Shown here: positions 45,319 to 53,672 of the stretch, piece by piece | Layout: each line of letters starts with the position of its first letter | How positions within the stretch are numbered: the stretch's first letter is position 1 | Source: Paenibacillus pini JCM 16418 | Lineage (GTDB): Bacteria; Bacillota; Bacilli; Paenibacillales; Paenibacillaceae | Length of the DNA stretch: 64,000 nt | Direction: 5' to 3' | Assembly (NCBI RefSeq): GCF_000576305.1 | Contig: NZ_BAVZ01000003.1 | Coordinates: 335,530-399,529 of the forward strand | The notes under the pieces: model-generated | What the model was told of the DNA's origin: nothing | Database searches by the model: none | The model's input: the letters and a program-made list of their open reading frames with translations, nothing else | Program-made: the position numbers and the translations under genes

Positions 45319-45347
45319 TCGACAATCACAGCAGTGTCCGTTATAAT
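45319..45347 (+). promoter_or_regulatory. Promoter of mtnD
   Basis: TCGACA and a perfect TATAAT with a 17-bp spacer lie about 35 bp upstream of the mtnD start. Confidence 0.6.
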
Positions 45348-45381
45348 ATAAATTAAACCAAGTGGAAAAGAGGGATAAGTT

Positions 45382-45924
45382 ATGGCTGAGATTGTAATCC
45401 GTAACACGAACGAACGTATCGTGGGAGACGATAATGTTCGTGATTTCTTAGAAAAACAAGAAGTTATTTATGAAAAATGGGATACATCAAAATTACCGCT
45501 TGATCTTCAAACAAACTTTCAATTAGACGATGAACAAAAGAATGAAATTTTACGAATTTACGATGAGGAAATTAGAGATCTAGCAGCACGCCGTGGTTAT
45601 AAGATTTGGGACGTTATAACGTTATCCGATTCCACTCCGAATTTGGGTGAATTGTTAAATAAGTTTGAAGAAGTTCATATACATACGGAAGATGAAATTC
45701 GGGCGATTGTTGGAGGTAGAGGTATTTTCGTCATTAAAGGTAGTGGAGATATTGGCTACTTCAATGTCGAACTTGAAGCTGGCGATGTGATTTCAGTTCC
45801 TGAGAACACGAACCACTTCTTTACGCTTATGGATAACCGCCAAATCATTGCTGTTCGTCTATTTATTGAAACCAATGGCTGGGTAGCGACACCTGTACAA
45901 GACCCTAGCTTTCAAAAAGCCTAA
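45382..45924 (+). CDS. mtnD: Acireductone dioxygenase
   Basis: A cupin enzyme of the methionine salvage pathway that oxidises acireductone to the keto acid precursor of methionine. The 180-residue protein shows the metal ligands His99, His101 and Glu105 in HIHTEDEIR and His145 in NTNHFF. AGAGGG lies upstream of the ATG. It stands divergent from metH; no other mtn genes are in the window. With iron it would feed salvage, with nickel an off-pathway reaction, as known for the family. Confidence 0.95.
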   Translation: MAEIVIRNTNERIVGDDNVRDFLEKQEVIYEKWDTSKLPLDLQTNFQLDDEQKNEILRIYDEEIRDLAARRGYKIWDVITLSDSTPNLGELLNKFEEVHIHTEDEIRAIVGGRGIFVIKGSGDIGYFNVELEAGDVISVPENTNHFFTLMDNRQIIAVRLFIETNGWVATPVQDPSFQKA

Positions 45925-45936
45925 TATATTATAATT

Positions 45937-45985
45937 AAAAGGGCTGTCCACTTGCAGAAATCATTCCGCAAAGGGGCAGCCTTTT
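45937..45985 (+). terminator. Terminator of mtnD
   Basis: AAAAGGGCTG and CAGCCTTTT enclose an inner stem (CTTGC / GCAAA), followed by a short T-rich tract. Confidence 0.7.
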
Positions 45986-46023
45986 CTGTTGCATTATTTA
46001 ATTCATCGCATTAATAGTTAAGA

Positions 46024-46452
46024 TTAATTCGTTACGATCAGCTTTTTCGTTGGCATCGTATGTTGGGGACCTACGGTTACATGAGATGTGATACTGTATG
46101 TCCCGGCAGAAGTAAATGTTTTATCTAATGTAAACTTTCCATCACCTGAGTTCGTAGCAGCTACCTTTTCGTGCTGACTGCTATCTCCCTCTTTAGAAAT
46201 CTCAAACATGACTTCATCCGCTTTGTCAACGTTTGTATCCTTCTGCTTTACAATGACCTGAATATGTACTTTCTCGTTGACCTTAGCCGTTTGTGGACTC
46301 CAGCTTAACTCAGCTGTAATCGGATCAGTCATAGCCCCCATGTCCATATCCATTCCATCCGATTTAGAGCTGCTTCCGCAACCAGATAGAATGAATACCA
46401 AAATAATTACTCCAACAACAGTGAGAAAGGATTTATTCTTCATATCTGTCAT
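46024..46452 (-). CDS. Lipoprotein with YtkA-like domain
   Basis: The protein has 142 residues with a lipoprotein signal (hydrophobic core then lipobox LSGC) and a Met/Asp-rich stretch (DGMDMDMGAM) that may bind metal. One YtkA/FixH-like beta-sandwich domain follows and ends with VGPQHTMPTKKL. It sits on the outer face of the membrane. A copper-related role is possible from the Met/His content, but it is inference. The ATG at 46452 has GGGAG 5 nt upstream. Confidence 0.82.
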   Translation of the reverse strand: MTDMKNKSFLTVVGVIILVFILSGCGSSSKSDGMDMDMGAMTDPITAELSWSPQTAKVNEKVHIQVIVKQKDTNVDKADEVMFEISKEGDSSQHEKVAATNSGDGKFTLDKTFTSAGTYSITSHVTVGPQHTMPTKKLIVTN

Positions 46453-46564
46453 ATTACTCCCGTCATCAGCCTATGTCATCTATTATATATGATTCTTTAA
46501 AGTTCAAACCTACATATACAAGGAAACATTGGCTATGGTTTGTTAACTTTTCAAACGCTAAACA

Positions 46565-46609
46565 GCAGAAAAGCCTGTTTTCTCTAAGCTTAAGGGCATA
46601 GAACAGGCT
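46565..46609 (-). terminator. Terminator of the HAD gene at 46669
   Basis: On the minus strand AGCCTGTT pairs with AACAGGCT, followed by TTTTC, about 60 bp past the stop codon. Confidence 0.6.
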
Positions 46610-46668
46610 CGTGCTTTATCATGAACTCAAAACCAATAATTGTTTCAGTTTAACAGGTTGTTCTTTCT

Positions 46669-47460
46669 TTACAGCTTAGCTATAACTTCATGCAACTCGG
46701 ACAGATGCTTAATCTCAAAATCAGGATGAATCTCAGGATCTGGCTGTTTCTCTGTGCGATTAATCCATACCGTCGTAATTCCAGCACTCAATCCACCTTT
46801 GATATCTGTAGTGAGCTTATCTCCGACCATAATCGCTTCTTGTGGAGCGATGTTAAACAAGGATAAAGCGTGAGCAAAAATGGAGGGATCCGGTTTCCCT
46901 TTACCAAATTGACCCGAAATAATGATTTCATCAAAATATGGGGACAGCTCAGGTACTCCAGTTAATTTCTCTTGTTGTAGTGCTGGGCAACCATTCGTAA
47001 GCAAAAGCAACTTTACATTGCCTTTTAACTCATCTAAAACTCGGAAGGTTTCCTCATATACAAGAGGTCTACTTCGACGCTCAGAACCGAATTTCTCTGC
47101 TAATTGTTTGGCGAGCTCAGTGTTATTAACGCCAAGTTTCTCTAACCCACGACGCCATGACTCTTCCCGATATGTCGGAGCAAGCTCTTCCAGCTTACGG
47201 AACTCAGGTTGTTCACCTGCCGTAAAGTTAGCCCACAAAGCCTCATACGGGTTAATACCAATCATCTTAGTAAAAGCAAACGTGTCATATGATTCATATA
47301 ACGTCCTTGCTTCTTCCCGAACTGCTTTCTCTAATGCTTGTGGATCAACACCGGAAGATGCCTGTGCTGCCTCACATACAGCATGAAAGGACTCTTCGAC
47401 ACTTCGATCATCCCATAGTAATGTATCATCTAAATCGAAAAAAACAGCAGAAATCGCCAT
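46669..47460 (-). CDS. HAD-superfamily hydrolase (YjjG/haloacid-dehalogenase-like)
   Basis: A HAD hydrolase of 263 residues. Motif I is FFDLDDTLLWDD, motif II LLLTNG, the motif III Lys is in GKGKPDPSIF and motif IV is IMVGDKLTTDI. A large helical C1 cap lies between motifs I and II. It resembles YjjG-type nucleotidases, but the substrate cannot be assigned. It follows the small membrane-protein gene by 26 bp on the same strand. Confidence 0.87.
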   Translation of the reverse strand: MAISAVFFDLDDTLLWDDRSVEESFHAVCEAAQASSGVDPQALEKAVREEARTLYESYDTFAFTKMIGINPYEALWANFTAGEQPEFRKLEELAPTYREESWRRGLEKLGVNNTELAKQLAEKFGSERRSRPLVYEETFRVLDELKGNVKLLLLTNGCPALQQEKLTGVPELSPYFDEIIISGQFGKGKPDPSIFAHALSLFNIAPQEAIMVGDKLTTDIKGGLSAGITTVWINRTEKQPDPEIHPDFEIKHLSELHEVIAKL

Positions 47461-47486
47461 AATGGATTCCTCTCCCTTGCTTCTCT

Positions 47487-48008
47487 CTAAGATTTTTCTA
47501 ATGGAATATTAAATGTTGTAGCAAAACGTTCAAGTCTTTCCCCCATAGCATTTGTATCATAACGATTAATCAATCTTGTGAAGACCCAGTTGCCGCCTCT
47601 CTTACCCTTTTGCTCAATAACTACAGAACCAGCACCCAGCTTAATCTTGGAAATATTCTCTGCAGTGATTTTACGATCACGATTATATTTAATCGTGGAT
47701 ACGGCATCTTTCTCGACACGTAAGAACGGCCGACGGAGAAATATAGTCAACGCAAGAAATACATATAAAACGATAACAACGACCACAACGGTCGTACTCT
47801 GCATTTTCTCACCACTTAGGAAATTGATCATCCCAAACAAAGCAGCAAGCGCAACTAACGTTATCGGAAGAACGAAGTTACGTCCTTTGTAAATATCTGC
47901 TGTAGCCGATGTTTTGTGTGCATGAATGGACGGTTGGCCATGTTTCTTACGCTGTTTATTCAGACTAGCTGAATTCTTTTTAACCATTCGTTGAAATGAA
48001 CGGGCCAT
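47487..48008 (-). CDS. Conserved membrane protein with two helices
   Basis: The protein has 173 residues: a basic N-terminal region, two membrane helices (about 45-65 and 72-90) and a cytoplasmic C-terminal domain with beta-rich sequence reminiscent of a PH-like fold (LRVEKDAVSTIKYNRDRKIT). AGGGGGA lies upstream of the ATG. It is probably in one transcript with the downstream HAD gene. Function unknown. Confidence 0.75.
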   Translation of the reverse strand: MARSFQRMVKKNSASLNKQRKKHGQPSIHAHKTSATADIYKGRNFVLPITLVALAALFGMINFLSGEKMQSTTVVVVVIVLYVFLALTIFLRRPFLRVEKDAVSTIKYNRDRKITAENISKIKLGAGSVVIEQKGKRGGNWVFTRLINRYDTNAMGERLERFATTFNIPLEKS

Positions 48009-48046
48009 ACAGGATCCCCCTTAAATCTAATGTTGTTTCTGACCGA

Positions 48047-48244
48047 TTACGATTTGTTTCCTGTTTGGTCTACATCGTCCACAAATTCGATCGTTTCCAA
48101 TTGATCCTTAAAATTGCGACGAATATTTTGGAGATATCTCTCACGAAGTGCTGCACGTTCCTCTGTTTCTTCTTCTGTTAATCCGGATTCTTTATGCTTA
48201 CGTGAAAGCTCATTAATTCGGTTTACCAGGGTATCGATATCCAT
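48047..48244 (-). CDS. DUF896 family protein (YnzC-like)
   Basis: A small helical protein of 65 residues with the family motif NRINELSRKHKESGLTEEE and then RYLQNIRRNFK. The longest frame begins 9 codons earlier, but GGAGGAG lies 6-7 nt before the ATG at 48244. In B. subtilis ynzC follows yneA-yneB; here the yneB resolvase is missing and a terminator separates the two genes. Function not firmly known. Confidence 0.9.
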   Translation of the reverse strand: MDIDTLVNRINELSRKHKESGLTEEETEERAALRERYLQNIRRNFKDQLETIEFVDDVDQTGNKS

Positions 48245-48292
48245 AAAACTCTCCTCCATTATTGAACTCATTCTAACCTACTGTGCCACGAT

Positions 48293-48330
48293 AAAAAGAG
48301 CTTGTCAAGGTTTACACCTTTCCAAGCTCT
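48293..48330 (-). terminator. Terminator of the yneA-like gene
   Basis: On the minus strand AGAGCTTG and AAGGT pair with ACCTT and CAAGCTCT, followed by TTTTT, 14 bp past the stop codon. Confidence 0.8.
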
Positions 48331-48343
48331 CATTAGTGATCTA

Positions 48344-48727
48344 TCACTTAAATTGAGGCAATATCAATACCTCTCCTGCGTTAACTGAACTACTGCTCAT
48401 TCCATTACTACGCTTAATTAAATTAATATAAGCACGCGTATCCATTCCTTCTGGTTTATGGGTTAACGCAATCTGCCATAATGTATCACCTGATACCACT
48501 ACAACTTTCTTATCCAGTCGAACATCATCCGAAGAAACTGCAAAAACACGAACAACTCCTGTACAGCCGATCATAATAATAAAAAAAGTGAGCATCCATT
48601 TTATAAGTAAAGACCGAGAAAGAGAACCTTTAATCTTGCCACTAAACATAGTATTTCTCTGAATTGATGTACCCTCGGTGGCTATTTCATCCGTTAATAT
48701 ACTTTGATAGGAACTATATTTTAACAT
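48344..48727 (-). CDS. yneA: LysM protein, YneA-like SOS cell-division inhibitor
   Basis: The protein has 127 residues with one membrane helix (about 47-65) followed by an external LysM domain (VVVSGDTLWQIALTHKPEGM to VLILPQFK). Size, topology and divergence from lexA match YneA, which blocks division after DNA damage. ATG 48727 has GGAGGA 9 nt upstream; the longer frame runs over the promoter. A LexA box lies in its promoter spacer. Orthology is inferred from synteny and architecture, as sequence outside LysM is poorly conserved. Confidence 0.85.
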   Translation of the reverse strand: MLKYSSYQSILTDEIATEGTSIQRNTMFSGKIKGSLSRSLLIKWMLTFFIIMIGCTGVVRVFAVSSDDVRLDKKVVVVSGDTLWQIALTHKPEGMDTRAYINLIKRSNGMSSSSVNAGEVLILPQFK

Positions 48728-48767
48728 AGATGCGCATCCTCCAAACATTTGTTCTTGTCTTGAAAAT

Positions 48768-48796
48768 AATATAACACGAACACATGTTTTGATCAA
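48768..48796 (-). promoter_or_regulatory. Promoter of yneA with LexA box in the spacer
   Basis: TTGATC and TATATT with a 17-bp spacer read towards yneA. The LexA box at 48777-48790 fills the spacer. Confidence 0.65.
48777..48790. promoter_or_regulatory. LexA box 1 (CGAACACATGTTTT)
   Basis: A near-consensus SOS box placed in the yneA promoter, so LexA binding would block RNA polymerase. Confidence 0.75.
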
Positions 48797-48805
48797 GCTT
48801 TTTTA

Positions 48806-48817
48806 GAACAATTGTTC
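48806..48817. promoter_or_regulatory. LexA box 2 (GAACAATTGTTC)
   Basis: A perfect palindromic SOS box in the middle of the lexA/yneA intergenic region. Confidence 0.8.
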
Positions 48818-48831
48818 CCCTTATTTATTTA

Positions 48832-48844
48832 GAACTTATGTTTG
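48832..48844. promoter_or_regulatory. Weak LexA box 3 (GAACTTATGTTTG)
   Basis: Matches the SOS box with one half-site mismatch; it overlaps the -35 region of the lexA promoter. Confidence 0.45.
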
Positions 48845-48870
48845 TACGAACGGAGGTTCTATGCTATAAT
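48842..48870 (+). promoter_or_regulatory. Promoter of lexA
   Basis: TTGTAC and TATAAT with a 17-bp spacer lie about 35 bp before the lexA start. Confidence 0.7.
48847..48860. promoter_or_regulatory. LexA box 4 (CGAACGGAGGTTCT)
   Basis: A GAAC-N4-GTTC box in the spacer of the lexA promoter, consistent with autorepression. Confidence 0.75.
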
Positions 48871-48905
48871 TTTACCAAACGTTACTAAAATGGGGTTGAT
48901 ACAGG

Positions 48906-49532
48906 ATGTCTAAGATATCTAGCAGACAGCAAGCTATATTGGAATTTATACGCAATGAGGTCCGCTCCAAAGGATACCCACCTTCTGTCAGAGAAATTGG
49001 CGAAGCTGTCGGTTTGGCATCCAGTTCTACTGTCCATGGACACTTGGATCGCCTTGAGAAGAAGGGCCTAATTCGTCGAGATCCTACGAAGCCGCGCGCT
49101 ATTGAAATTTTGGGGCAAGAAGAATCCGACAACACTCATCTGTTTACACATACGATTGCTAGAATTCCAGTCGTCGGTAAGGTCACCGCAGGTGTTCCAA
49201 TTACGGCCACAGAGAATATTGAAGATTACTTCCCTCTTCCTCAGCAATTTGTAGGTGAAGAGAAAGTATTTATGTTATCGGTTATGGGAGACAGTATGGT
49301 GGAAGCCGGTATTTTTAATGGTGACTATGTTATTGTGCGTCAGCAGCAAACAGCTGACAACGGTGATATCGTTGTTGCCATGACAGAAGAAGATGAAGCA
49401 ACGGTTAAGACCTTCTATAAAGAGAAGGATCATATCCGACTTCAACCCGAGAATCCTTCGTACGAGCCACTACGTCTTAATCACGTCACGATCCTTGGCA
49501 AAGTTGTCGGACTTTTCCGAGATATTCATTAA
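48906..49532 (+). CDS. lexA: LexA repressor
   Basis: The SOS repressor, which cuts itself when RecA is activated. The protein has 208 residues: an N-terminal winged helix ([13 protein letters not shown], then [16 protein letters not shown]) and a C-terminal S24 peptidase domain. The scissile pair is Ala95-Gly96, the nucleophile Ser130 in MGDSMVEAG and the general base Lys168 in ATVKTFYK. The start ATG has a weak GGGG/AGG ribosome binding region. It is divergent from yneA with up to four LexA boxes between. Confidence 0.97.
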   Translation: MSKISSRQQAILEFIRNEVRSKGYPPSVREIGEAVGLASSSTVHGHLDRLEKKGLIRRDPTKPRAIEILGQEESDNTHLFTHTIARIPVVGKVTAGVPITATENIEDYFPLPQQFVGEEKVFMLSVMGDSMVEAGIFNGDYVIVRQQQTADNGDIVVAMTEEDEATVKTFYKEKDHIRLQPENPSYEPLRLNHVTILGKVVGLFRDIH

Positions 49533-49564
49533 AGTAAACAAAGTCATCATTGCATGTTTTTCGT

Positions 49565-49604
49565 AAACCCTCGACCCATCATATATGATGAGCCGAGGGT
49601 TTTA
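49565..49604. terminator. Terminator of lexA
   Basis: AAACCCTCG and CGAGGGTTT enclose an inner stem (CATCATATATGATG), followed by TTTAT. Confidence 0.8.
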
Positions 49605-49644
49605 TAAATTGCATAATTTACTCTCATATAGTTGATCACGACTA

Positions 49645-49674
49645 AGAGCCGACCAGTTTTACTGGTTGGGCTCT
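49645..49674. terminator. Probable terminator of the sugar ABC operon
   Basis: AGAGCC-GACCAG and CTGGTT-GGGCTCT form a long stem with a TTTTA loop. The T-tract is poor on both strands. It lies 56 bp past the response-regulator stop codon. Confidence 0.5.
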
Positions 49675-49729
49675 ATTATCCTCACATTCCTTGTTACTTC
49701 CCTAACATTCCTTGCCTAACTTCTTAAAA

Positions 49730-50905
49730 TTACTGTAACTCTAAAGTACGTTCCTGACGGTACTCTGTTGGTGTGACATCTAATTTTTTGCGAAATACTT
49801 GAGTAAAATGCTTAACATCTTGATATCCGACCCGCTCAGATATATCCGCAAGTTTTAATTGTGGATTAAGTAGTAACTGTTTAGCTTGCTCAATTCTCAG
49901 ATTCGTTACGTACTCTTTGAATCCAAAGCCAGTCTTTTGCTTAAATACTTGACTGAAATAGACTGGATTAAGAAACACGATGGATGCGACCTTCTCCAGT
50001 GTAAGGTCTTCGATATAATGCATATTGATATATTGCAAGGCGATTTCTATTGCCCTACTTGATCCGGTGGCATAATATTCGAATTCTTGTGTCACGGACT
50101 CCTGCCGCATGCGCTGAACATTATAAGATACTAGATTGAAATCAGCAATTGGATCTGAATGCATCATTTGAAAAGGGACTTTAAGGTATTTTTTCAAATG
50201 AATTCTTAGCTCGTCAAGCAGTACCTTCATGCTAATATCTCCATTAATTGAGATCAGACCAAGTAGGCTTTTCATATCAAAACTAACCACAAACCCGTGT
50301 CCATGACGTTCAATCAACTCTGTTAAGACATTTTCAATAATAAAATGCTCCAAATGGACCATCCGATCGGTCTCCATGTTAATCATGATCAACTGAAATG
50401 TAGGATGTCTCTCCATAAATGGCGCTATATTAATTCCACCTGTATCGAGCCCCGTTGCCCATCGTTGAAATACAGCTTCTCGTACGTATTTTAAATTAGA
50501 CTTGAGTAGAGAAGCCTCCGAAAGCATCTCGGCCTCACGGTTGATTTCATTACTAACCTCTGTAATCATACGAAGCAGCATATCTTTGCCGATTGGTTTC
50601 AGCAAGTAATCCCTTGCACCTAAACGAACAGCCTCCTGTGCATAGGAAAATTCTGAATACGCCGAAATAATTACCCATTTCACATGTGGATAGCTACTTC
50701 TGGATAATTGCATCAGTTCCAAACCCGTCATGCCAGGCATTAAAATATCAGTTAGGATGAAATCAATCCTTCGACTCCGAAGCAGTTGCACAGCTTCTTC
50801 TGGATTGGCAGCAAGAAAGATACTATGCTGCGGATGAGCTCTCTGCAAAGTACGCTTGATGCCTTCCCGAATAATGGCTTCATCATCCACGATCAGTATG
50901 TTCAT
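49730..50905 (-). CDS. Response regulator with AraC-type DNA-binding domain (YesN-like)
   Basis: A 391-residue regulator with an intact receiver (VDDEA, phospho-acceptor Asp53 in LTDILMPG, Lys in LLKPIG) and a C-terminal AraC/XylS double helix-turn-helix (about 290-385, YFSQVFKQKTGFGFKEYV). The middle region is variable as in the YesN family. It starts 3 bp after the kinase stop codon. It should receive phosphate from the adjacent kinase and activate the ABC operon. Confidence 0.93.
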   Translation of the reverse strand: MNILIVDDEAIIREGIKRTLQRAHPQHSIFLAANPEEAVQLLRSRRIDFILTDILMPGMTGLELMQLSRSSYPHVKWVIISAYSEFSYAQEAVRLGARDYLLKPIGKDMLLRMITEVSNEINREAEMLSEASLLKSNLKYVREAVFQRWATGLDTGGINIAPFMERHPTFQLIMINMETDRMVHLEHFIIENVLTELIERHGHGFVVSFDMKSLLGLISINGDISMKVLLDELRIHLKKYLKVPFQMMHSDPIADFNLVSYNVQRMRQESVTQEFEYYATGSSRAIEIALQYINMHYIEDLTLEKVASIVFLNPVYFSQVFKQKTGFGFKEYVTNLRIEQAKQLLLNPQLKLADISERVGYQDVKHFTQVFRKKLDVTPTEYRQERTLELQ

Positions 50906-50908
50906 CCC

Positions 50909-52717
50909 CTACTCATCTCCTTTTACAGAAATCGCTATCGGAGCAGGTATCGCAACGGTAACCGTTGTCCCTATCCCCTGTTTGCTCTCAACCGTAATTC
51001 CATAGTCTTCGCCAAACATAAGCATGATACGTGAGTCAACATTTTGAAGTCCGATGCTTCGGCGCAAACTCTGCTCTTTACTACCGATATTCATTGAAGT
51101 GAAGTCTCGAAGGGAACGATTGACTAGTTCAAGCTTGTTGTCATCCATTCCTTCTCCATTGTCCTCAATTCGAATGTACAATTTCCCTTTTTCGAATTGA
51201 GTATAAACATGTAACGTGCCAGGTCTGTCTAACGGTTCTAATCCATATTTGACTGCATTTTCAATAATCGGCTGAATCGTCATTTTCGGTAGTATAACAT
51301 CTAGAAAGTGTTCCTCTACCTGAATATTGGTATGAACCCGATCTAAGAGTCTATTCTCAATTATCGTTAAGTAATGCCTAATTTGTTCAAGTTCTTGGCG
51401 CAGCGTCGTAAGGGAAGCTTCCTCCCAATTACTACTGTAACGAAACATCTGTGAAAGGGATAGAACGACATGACTTAATCGCTCATTCCCCTTTTCATCC
51501 AACATCCAATAAATCATATCGAGTGTATTGTATAGAAAATGTGGATTGACCTGAGACTGGAGTGCGTGTAATTGTGCATTTTTTTCACTAACGCTTGATA
51601 ACTTTATCCGCTCGATTAGCTCATCCATCCGATGGACCATCCGGTTAAAAGAAGATACTAGCATGTTAATCTCTTCAAACGATTTCACATTAACAGAGCC
51701 GTTAAAGTTCCCCCGCTCCATCTTCTTCATCTCACGAATTAGAAGTTTTAATGGAGATGCAATATTGCGAGATATAATAGAAGCAAGAATCGTTGACAAT
51801 ATAACAACAAATAACACTACAATCACTAGATATTGCCTTGTTTGTACAATTTCTGCGCTTATATCCTGCATCGGTGTCAATCCATAAATTGTCCAATCCG
51901 CCATCGCTGTCTTAGCGGCAACTACTAATTGATCCGTATAATATTCAACGATAATGGGTTCTTCCGTTGTGGGTTTCAACAATAATGAAAAATCAGGCCC
52001 TTTATCCTTCTGCATATCCGTAGTCGCTATTACCTTATTCATGTTGCCTGTAATATAAACACGACTATTTGGACTAATGCTTGCATTAGATAATGCTCCC
52101 ATAATGGGCGCTGGATCGGTCTCAATGATTAGAATACCTATGGGCTTATGATCTGTAAGATCATACAGCCGCCTACCAAATACAAATACGGTATCCTCTT
52201 GCATCGTATTTAAAGGAGATTTAGAGTATAGACCCAACCAAACCATATTGCCAGAGGAGGCTTGCAGCTTACGATACCATTCGGTATGTGTATAGTTGAT
52301 GTCGATGACACCAGCAAATCTCTTTTCATAACTGTACACTTTACCACTGTTCGTTATGATATGTATGCCCTCAATCTCATTGCGAGAATAATATGCTGCC
52401 CCAATGATATTTGTGATCATTCGCTCATTCATTACGGCTACCGCAGGGTTCGAAATACTTTCTTGCAGCAGACGAGCCAGTTCAAAATTACTGTTCAGTG
52501 ATTTAGTAACACTGTTATATCCTTCGAGTAGTAGATTGAACAGCCCCGCCGTCTGCGATATATTTTTCTCAGCAATATCTTTAATTTTAGTATGAATAAT
52601 AGATAACGTTAGATTGTAGTACAAGAGACTAACGAGAATTACCATACTGCACATACAGCATAGAAACAGTAAAAACAGACGACTACGAATTGAACGGAAC
52701 CCCCGACCCAAAGGCAA
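50909..52717 (-). CDS. Sensor histidine kinase, YesM-like
   Basis: A membrane sensor kinase of 602 residues with one helix near residues 15-35, a large external sensor domain, a second helix (about 285-310), a HAMP domain, a His-kinase domain with QVNPHFLYNTLD and an HATPase domain (IENAVKYGLEPL, EDNGEGMDDN). This is the YesM/LytS class. The start is a TTG at 52717 with AAAGGAG upstream. Its external domain probably senses the sugar or its complex with the binding protein. Confidence 0.93.
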   Translation of the reverse strand: MPLGRGFRSIRSRLFLLFLCCMCSMVILVSLLYYNLTLSIIHTKIKDIAEKNISQTAGLFNLLLEGYNSVTKSLNSNFELARLLQESISNPAVAVMNERMITNIIGAAYYSRNEIEGIHIITNSGKVYSYEKRFAGVIDINYTHTEWYRKLQASSGNMVWLGLYSKSPLNTMQEDTVFVFGRRLYDLTDHKPIGILIIETDPAPIMGALSNASISPNSRVYITGNMNKVIATTDMQKDKGPDFSLLLKPTTEEPIIVEYYTDQLVVAAKTAMADWTIYGLTPMQDISAEIVQTRQYLVIVVLFVVILSTILASIISRNIASPLKLLIREMKKMERGNFNGSVNVKSFEEINMLVSSFNRMVHRMDELIERIKLSSVSEKNAQLHALQSQVNPHFLYNTLDMIYWMLDEKGNERLSHVVLSLSQMFRYSSNWEEASLTTLRQELEQIRHYLTIIENRLLDRVHTNIQVEEHFLDVILPKMTIQPIIENAVKYGLEPLDRPGTLHVYTQFEKGKLYIRIEDNGEGMDDNKLELVNRSLRDFTSMNIGSKEQSLRRSIGLQNVDSRIMLMFGEDYGITVESKQGIGTTVTVAIPAPIAISVKGDE

Positions 52718-52778
52718 TATGCTCCTTTCGATTACATGTTATTGGTTCCCATTTTATCATAGGCTCCTTCTTTCCGTC

Positions 52779-53657
52779 CTAGCCTTTTACTGCCCCAGCA
52801 ACCATACCCTGAGTAATTTTATCTGCAAGCAAGAAATAGATAATGATCACAGGGAGCGCCCCGAGAACGAGATATGCGCCGATTGCTCCATAGTTAACCG
52901 AATATTGACTAACAAAACTGTTAACCCCGAACGGTAATGTCTTGAGCTTCTCGGATGAAATAAACGTCGCTGCCAAAATATATTCATTCCAAATGTTGAT
53001 AAATGTGAGAATACAGACCGTCATTACCGGCGGAACAGATACAGGCAAGATAATTTTAATAAAAATCCGAAAAACACTAGCACCATCTACGATAGCCGAT
53101 TCTTCAATTTCATGTGGAATAGAACGCATAAATCCATTCAATATAAAAATTGCGATTGGCATCGAGAAGGCTACATAAGGCAAAATTAATGAGGCATGGG
53201 TGTTCAGGATATGCAAATTTTTAAAAATAATCATAAGTGGTAATAAGGTCGCCTGCATCGGAATCATCATACCAATTAGAAAGAGAAGCATAACCAAATG
53301 GCCATATTTCCAGCGGAAACGACTGATTGCATAAGCGGCTAATGAACTCAGCAAAATCACACACAACATCGTTACAGAAGTGACGAATAAGCTGTTTAAT
53401 AAATAACGGAAATAGTTGCCCTCCAGTGCAGCACTATAATTACTCCATTGAAAGGATTGCGGAAACGAGAAAAAACTTGCTGACAGAATTTCCTCATTTG
53501 ATTTGAGAGAATAAATAAATAACCACAACAACGGGTATACCTGAGTAACAACCAGTACGGACAGAAACAGAATAGCGATGGCTTTGGCAAAGGAAAATCG
53601 CTTGCGCAGCGCTGGAACAGCCCGTTTATTCATGACAGCAGTCTGGGATGTATTCAT
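52779..53657 (-). CDS. Sugar ABC transporter permease (MalG type)
   Basis: A 292-residue inner-membrane permease with six helices and the EAA loop ESAIVDGASVFRIFIKIILP contacting the ATPase. AAAGGAGG lies before the ATG. It pairs with the MalF-type permease 15 bp upstream. No ATPase gene is in the operon, so a shared MsmX-like ATPase is probably used, as is known for related Firmicute systems. Confidence 0.93.
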   Translation of the reverse strand: MNTSQTAVMNKRAVPALRKRFSFAKAIAILFLSVLVVTQVYPLLWLFIYSLKSNEEILSASFFSFPQSFQWSNYSAALEGNYFRYLLNSLFVTSVTMLCVILLSSLAAYAISRFRWKYGHLVMLLFLIGMMIPMQATLLPLMIIFKNLHILNTHASLILPYVAFSMPIAIFILNGFMRSIPHEIEESAIVDGASVFRIFIKIILPVSVPPVMTVCILTFINIWNEYILAATFISSEKLKTLPFGVNSFVSQYSVNYGAIGAYLVLGALPVIIIYFLLADKITQGMVAGAVKG

Positions 53658-53672
53658 GCGGATTTTCCTCCT

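Noticed and set aside
45214..45381. S-box or cobalamin riboswitch upstream of metH
   Set aside because: The 168-bp region is too short for a B12 riboswitch and shows none of the conserved S-box motifs.
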